Source: JADFOJ01 sp041580235 (GTDB lineage: Bacteria; Planctomycetota; Phycisphaerae; Phycisphaerales; SM1A02). From it: 64,000 nucleotides of DNA. A program made the translations under genes and the position numbers. Within the stretch, counting starts at the first letter, position 1; the number at the start of each line of letters is the position of its first letter. The stretch covers positions 62,001 to 126,000 of the forward strand of contig JBFGEG010000001.1 in the NCBI GenBank assembly GCA_041580235.1, written 5' to 3'. Below are positions 60,568-64,000 of the stretch, in pieces. The notes beneath the pieces were generated by a model. It ran no database searches and was not told the origin of the DNA. It worked only from the letters and a program-made list of their open reading frames with translations.

Positions 60568-61848
60568 TCAACAGATGTCATCCCCGATTCTCGCCCCGTT
60601 CTCGTCCGGCTCGATCGTCGAAGGTCCGGAAATGACGCTTCGCTCGACGACCCGGATACCGCCGGACCGCAGCGATTCCAGCAGGTCTTTGATGTGATCA
60701 CGGTCCCGGGTCTCGACCGTGCAGTTCACATGGACGATTGACACGTCGGCAGCGCCGAACGCGCGCTCGTGCGAGACCTGCTTGATGCTCGCGTCGGCCG
60801 CCCCGATGGCCTCGGCGAGCGCGGCCAGTCCGCCCGGCCGGTCGGCGATGACCGCCGTGAACTTCGCCAGCCGGCCGTCGACGACGAGCCCGTGCTCGAT
60901 CACACGGCTCAGGATCGTGGGGTCGATGTTGCCCCCGGCGAGCACGAGCACCACACGGGCCCCATGCAGATCCGACAGCGCCCCGGAGAGAAAGGCCGCC
61001 AGCGGCGCCGCCCCCCCGCCTTCCACGACGCCCTTCTCGAGCTCCGCAAGACGGAGCACGGCCAGCGCCAGGTCCTTCTCTCTGACCGTGACCACGCGAT
61101 CGACGCGGGACCGGGCCACGGCGAACGCCGTGTCGCCGACCCGGGGCACGGCCAGGCCATCGGCCAGCGTCGGGCGCACGTCGAAGGTGACCGGCTCCCC
61201 GGCAGCGACCGCCGCCGTGTAGCTGGCGGCGTGCTTCGGCTCAACGCCGATGATCCGCGTCTCCGGCTGCGCGGTCCGGACGGCGAGGGCGATGCCCGCG
61301 ATCAGCCCTGCGCCTCCGATGGGGACGATGATCGCGTCGCACTGCGGGACCTGTTCGACGATCTCCAGGCCGATCGTGCCCTGGCCTGCGATGATCGCCG
61401 GATCGTCATAGCCGTGCACATAGATGAGGTCGTCGCGGGCGGCGATCTCGTCGGCCCGCAGCTTGCTCTCGGCGATGTTCTTGCCGTGCAGAACGAGGGC
61501 GGCGCCCATCTGCCGGCATCTCGTGCGTTTGATAAGCGGCGCGTGGGCGGGCATGACCACGGTGACGGGGATGCCCAGGTCGCGGCCGTGGTAGGCCAGG
61601 GCCAGGGCATGGTTGCCCGCCGAGGCGGCGATGACGCCGCATCGCCGCTGTGTGCCGGACAGCTGCAGCAGCGCGTTGCGCGCGCCACGCTCCTTGAAGC
61701 TCCCGGTTCGCTGCATGTACTCGAGCTTGCCGTGGATCGTGCAGCCGCACAGCTCTGACAGCGCGATCGACTCGTTGCACGACGTGCAGAACACGCCGCC
61801 GGCGATGCGCGTGCGAGCGGCCACGATCTGGTCAAAGGTCACCGTCAT
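60568..61848 (-). CDS. Threonine dehydratase / serine racemase-like enzyme with ACT domain
   Basis: 426 residues. ATG 61848 overlaps the preceding gene's stop (ATGA). PLP-binding Lys52 is in RTGSFKERGARNAL; other motifs are ASAGNHALALAYHGRDLGI and the phosphate-binding GGAGLIAG. A C-terminal ACT domain (about 335-410; FTAVIADRPGGLAALAEAIG) suggests allosteric control. It deaminates threonine to 2-oxobutyrate, or racemises/deaminates serine. The catabolic (TdcB) type usually lacks the second ACT domain, as here. Confidence 0.9.
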   Translation of the reverse strand: MTVTFDQIVAARTRIAGGVFCTSCNESIALSELCGCTIHGKLEYMQRTGSFKERGARNALLQLSGTQRRCGVIAASAGNHALALAYHGRDLGIPVTVVMPAHAPLIKRTRCRQMGAALVLHGKNIAESKLRADEIAARDDLIYVHGYDDPAIIAGQGTIGLEIVEQVPQCDAIIVPIGGAGLIAGIALAVRTAQPETRIIGVEPKHAASYTAAVAAGEPVTFDVRPTLADGLAVPRVGDTAFAVARSRVDRVVTVREKDLALAVLRLAELEKGVVEGGGAAPLAAFLSGALSDLHGARVVLVLAGGNIDPTILSRVIEHGLVVDGRLAKFTAVIADRPGGLAALAEAIGAADASIKQVSHERAFGAADVSIVHVNCTVETRDRDHIKDLLESLRSGGIRVVERSVISGPSTIEPDENGARIGDDIC

Positions 61849-62438
61849 CGGGGCCCGCCCGCACCGGTCTTGATTGCGGGCGCCCAGCCGAGATTCTGCA
61901 GGACAATCGTGAGTGCCGCCAGCGCGAGCAAGCCGCCGATCACGACGACCGCGATCCGCCACAGCCGTCCGCCGGCAAGCCCCGCGCCGATGACGGCGCC
62001 GGCCGCGGCCATCGCCGCCGTCTCTCCCACGAACCAGCCCGCCACGAGCAGAGGCCGCGCCGTCGAGATGGACAGCAGCCCGAGGCCGAATGCGCCCCAG
62101 ACCAGCGCCCCCAGCACGAAGCCGAACACGGCACCCTGCCGCGCACCCCGTTCACCCAGCCGGACCATGAGCCACACGAGGAGAACCGTCAGCAGGGCGT
62201 AGCCGGCGTACCCGACCGGGATCAGGGCGAACGCACGGCCCGGCGGTAAAAGGAACGGATCGTCCTCGACGAAGTACAGGCGGGCCAGCGCCCCGCCGTG
62301 CACGAAGAAGTCGACGGCCAGCACCGCCAGCCAGCCCAGGATCGCCAGCGCAAGCAGCCGCCCCGTCGTGGGCGGGTCGCCACGAGCCCCGGGTTCGGTT
62401 CGGTCACGGTCTGACACGGTCTCTCTTGAGTGGAGCAT
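61845..62438 (-). CDS. Small multi-pass membrane protein
   Basis: About 197 residues from ATG 62438, with five or six hydrophobic segments (LLALAILGWLAVLAVDFFVHGGALARL; GFVLGALVWGAFGLGLLSI). I do not recognise the family, and no clear ribosome site precedes the chosen start; a GTG at about 62420 is an alternative. Its stop overlaps the threonine dehydratase start. The upstream island box at 62497 is near it but is oriented towards the CBS gene; being near-symmetrical it could affect both. Confidence 0.55.
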   Translation of the reverse strand: MLHSRETVSDRDRTEPGARGDPPTTGRLLALAILGWLAVLAVDFFVHGGALARLYFVEDDPFLLPPGRAFALIPVGYAGYALLTVLLVWLMVRLGERGARQGAVFGFVLGALVWGAFGLGLLSISTARPLLVAGWFVGETAAMAAAGAVIGAGLAGGRLWRIAVVVIGGLLALAALTIVLQNLGWAPAIKTGAGGPR

Positions 62439-62496
62439 ACCCCATCGGGGCCGGGGGCCGCGGGCACGGCGGGCGGCCCCTTCGCTCGCACGAAAA

Positions 62497-62515
62497 CAGG
62501 GTCTTTTCCCCGTGG
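62497..62515 (+). promoter_or_regulatory. Island box before the CBS-domain gene
   Basis: CAGGGTCTTTTCCCCGTGG fits GGG-N4-TTCCCC-GTGG. A TAGGAT -10 candidate begins at 62541, 29 nt after the box (three more than at 58114). It sits between the CBS gene (plus) and the membrane protein gene (minus). Confidence 0.65.
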
Positions 62516-62588
62516 TCTGCACACCTCTGCGCGGTTCAACTAGGATTGTGAGGATTGATCGTGCGACTTGCACAGAAAGGGGTCGACC

Positions 62589-63059
62589 ATGGCAGGTAAG
62601 ACAACGACCACGCCAAAGCTCGTCAAGGACATCATGACCTCGGACCCCGTGTGCATCTCCGCCGATACGACCGCGCGGGAGCTGGCCCATGTCCTGGAGG
62701 CAAACGCGATTTCCGGCGTGCCCGTCGTGGATGTTCTCATGCGCGTGATCGGTGTCGTTTCGAGAACCGATCTGCTTCATCGCTGCGTGGCGGGACCGGT
62801 CGGGTCGAGGCCGGGCTCGTTCTTCCAGTCGCTCGCCGAGGGCATCGACTCCGACATCGACTTCGGCCCGGAGAACCTGGGCACGGTCGAGGAGTTCATG
62901 ACCACCGATCCGGTGACCGCGACCGTGGACGAGAAGATCCCCGCGATCGCCCGCCGTATGGCCGAGCAGGGCGTTCACCGGGTTATCGTCGTGGACGATG
63001 CGGACCACGTGGTGGGCGTTGTGACGACGCTGGACGTGCTGCAGGTGTACCCTTCCTGA
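62589..63059 (+). CDS. CBS-pair domain protein (Hrp1-like)
   Basis: 156 residues with two CBS domains. The first reads VKDIMTSDPVCISADTTARELAHVLEANAISGVPVVD; the second begins EEFMTTDPVTATVDEKIPAIARRM and ends HRVIVVDDADHVVGVVTTLDVLQVYP. AAAGGGG lies 8 nt before the ATG. Such stand-alone pairs bind adenine nucleotides. In mycobacteria the hypoxia-induced Hrp1 is of this type and DosR-regulated. The gene sits downstream of the island box at 62497. Confidence 0.92.
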   Translation: MAGKTTTTPKLVKDIMTSDPVCISADTTARELAHVLEANAISGVPVVDVLMRVIGVVSRTDLLHRCVAGPVGSRPGSFFQSLAEGIDSDIDFGPENLGTVEEFMTTDPVTATVDEKIPAIARRMAEQGVHRVIVVDDADHVVGVVTTLDVLQVYPS

Positions 63060-63139
63060 GTGATTGAGCCGGGGGACCGGGAACCGGGGGCGCGGTCGTC
63101 GTCGCGACCCCGGTCCTTTGCCAATGTTCGGAGTGCTGC

Positions 63140-64000
63140 GTGACGGGGCTCAAAGCCAGTCCGGTTGCCGACCCGGCCCGCCTTCGGGTCTTCACCAGGG
63201 CCGTCCTGCGGGACCTCCGCGCGCTGGAGCAGATGATCGCCGACGGCCTGATCGAGTCAGGCGTCCGGCGGATCGGCGCCGAGCAGGAGCTCGCGCTCGT
63301 CGACAAGACCTGGCGACCCGCGCCCAGGGCCGTGGAGATCCTGGCCGATCTCGACGACGACCGTTTCACGCACGAGCTGGGGCTGTTCAACCTGGAGTTC
63401 AACCTCCCGCCGATCCTGTTCGGCGGCGATTGCCTGAGCCTTCTGGAGACGGGCCTGCGCGAGGCGGAGACGCGGGTGAGGGAGGTCGCGGCTCGGCATG
63501 GCACCGACGTCGTGCTCACCGGAATCCTGCCGACGCTGCGTCAGACGGATCTCGATCTCGACAACATGTCCCCGCTGCCTCGTTACCGCGCCCTCAACGA
63601 CGCGCTCATGGCGAGCCGCGGCTCCGAGTTCGAGCTTCGGCTCCGGGGCACGGACGAGATCAACGTCAAGCACGACTCGGTGATGCTGGAGTCCTGCAAC
63701 ACGAGCGTCCAGTTCCACTTCCAGGTCGCCCCGGCCGAGTTCGCCCGCCTTTATAACATCGCGCAGCTCGTGGCGGCGCCGATCCTCTCCGTCGCCTGCA
63801 ACTCGCCATTCATCTTCGGCAAGCGTCTTTGGCGTGAGACCCGCATCGCGGTCTTCGAGCAGTCCATCGACACCCGCCGGCCCGCCCACCACATCGAGGA
63901 CCGCACCGCCCGCGTAAGCTTCGGTAACGACTGGGTCCGCGAGTCGGTGCTCGAGGTCTACCAGGACGACATCACGCGGTTCCGCGCGTACATGGGGCTG
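63140..64000 (+). CDS. Glutamate-cysteine-ligase-like protein (GCS2 type), N-terminal part
   Basis: 287 codons visible; the gene runs past the right edge. GTG 63140 follows CGGAG by 6 nt. The ligase motif is at the start, RRIGAEQELALVDKTWRPAPRAVEIL with HELGLFNLEFNLPP; EINVKHDSVMLESCNTSVQFHFQV and NSPFIFGKRLWRETRIAVFEQSID follow. This is the family of carboxylate-amine ligases that includes GshA-like and YbdK-like enzymes. The substrate cannot be told from this part. It follows the CBS gene by 80 nt. Confidence 0.88.
   Translation, partial: MTGLKASPVADPARLRVFTRAVLRDLRALEQMIADGLIESGVRRIGAEQELALVDKTWRPAPRAVEILADLDDDRFTHELGLFNLEFNLPPILFGGDCLSLLETGLREAETRVREVAARHGTDVVLTGILPTLRQTDLDLDNMSPLPRYRALNDALMASRGSEFELRLRGTDEINVKHDSVMLESCNTSVQFHFQVAPAEFARLYNIAQLVAAPILSVACNSPFIFGKRLWRETRIAVFEQSIDTRRPAHHIEDRTARVSFGNDWVRESVLEVYQDDITRFRAYMGL

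Noticed and set aside
1..64000. tRNA, rRNA, CRISPR arrays, insertion sequences
   Set aside because: I looked for cloverleaf ends, regularly spaced repeats and transposase motifs and found none. Short or unusual RNAs cannot be excluded by eye.

Overview
The window is GC-rich bacterial chromosome, densely packed with genes. It looks like a planctomycete, probably of the Phycisphaerae lineage. The basis is three secreted proteins ending in the dockerin-like tail 'DLDGDGVVGINDFLxxLGxWG', a tricorn-type protease, a BlaI/M56 pair, PD40/TPR/ExbBD envelope genes, and many GTG starts with AAGGAG-type ribosome sites. This is inferred from gene content; no rRNA is present. I found no tRNA, CRISPR array, insertion sequence or prophage.

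Layout. 1-9.8 kb (+): tail of a dockerin-like secreted protein, a 7Fe ferredoxin, a small membrane protein with His/Trp repeats, an NRDE (TANGO2) protein, a tricorn protease homolog, an ankyrin protein, an Arg/Pro/Trp-rich exported protein and a dockerin-tailed secreted protein. 9.8-22 kb: a beta-propeller/cytochrome c protein, a cyclase-family hydrolase, an Fpg/Nei glycosylase, a Tlc/MFS transporter, a K+ channel, a Tat-exported SDR, an ARPP-1-like protein, MoaA, a thioredoxin-like protein and an MsrB-MsrA fusion. 21.2-27.2 kb (-): TetR, MFP, RND pump and CPBP-like protein in one coupled operon with a palindromic operator. 27.3-35.5 kb (-): a TPR, ExbB, ExbD, PD40/cyclase-fold envelope operon. 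35.6-38.7 kb (-): BlaI plus an M56 metallopeptidase, with an operator inside the promoter spacer. 38.8-42.7 kb (+): FdhD and a MOSC protein (molybdenum cofactor, with MoaA), a fused phosphotransferase/P-loop kinase and a DUF1566-like membrane protein.

42.7-63 kb is the most interesting part. It resembles the DosR dormancy/hypoxia regulon of mycobacteria, rebuilt in a planctomycete: two tandem-Usp proteins, a FixL-like heme-PAS histidine kinase overlapping a NarL/DosR-type response regulator, a cupin, a short HPF, a baeRF-family protein, a dienelactone-hydrolase-like enzyme, DUF2267, a Lon-like protease, a phosphoribosyltransferase, small helical proteins and a CBS-pair protein. Six intergenic sites, upstream of most of these transcription units, share the box GGG-N4(5)-TTCCCC-(A/G)TGG; two weaker relatives also occur. 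In two cases a TAATnC -10 lies exactly 26 nt downstream, as expected if the regulator replaces a -35 element. I infer that the sensor kinase and response regulator control this island, and perhaps a preceding unknown gene, an acyl-CoA ligase and an amino-acid dehydrogenase, through that box.

The right end holds a MlaF-like ATPase, a threonine dehydratase coupled to a membrane protein, and the start of a glutamate-cysteine ligase-like gene cut by the window edge.
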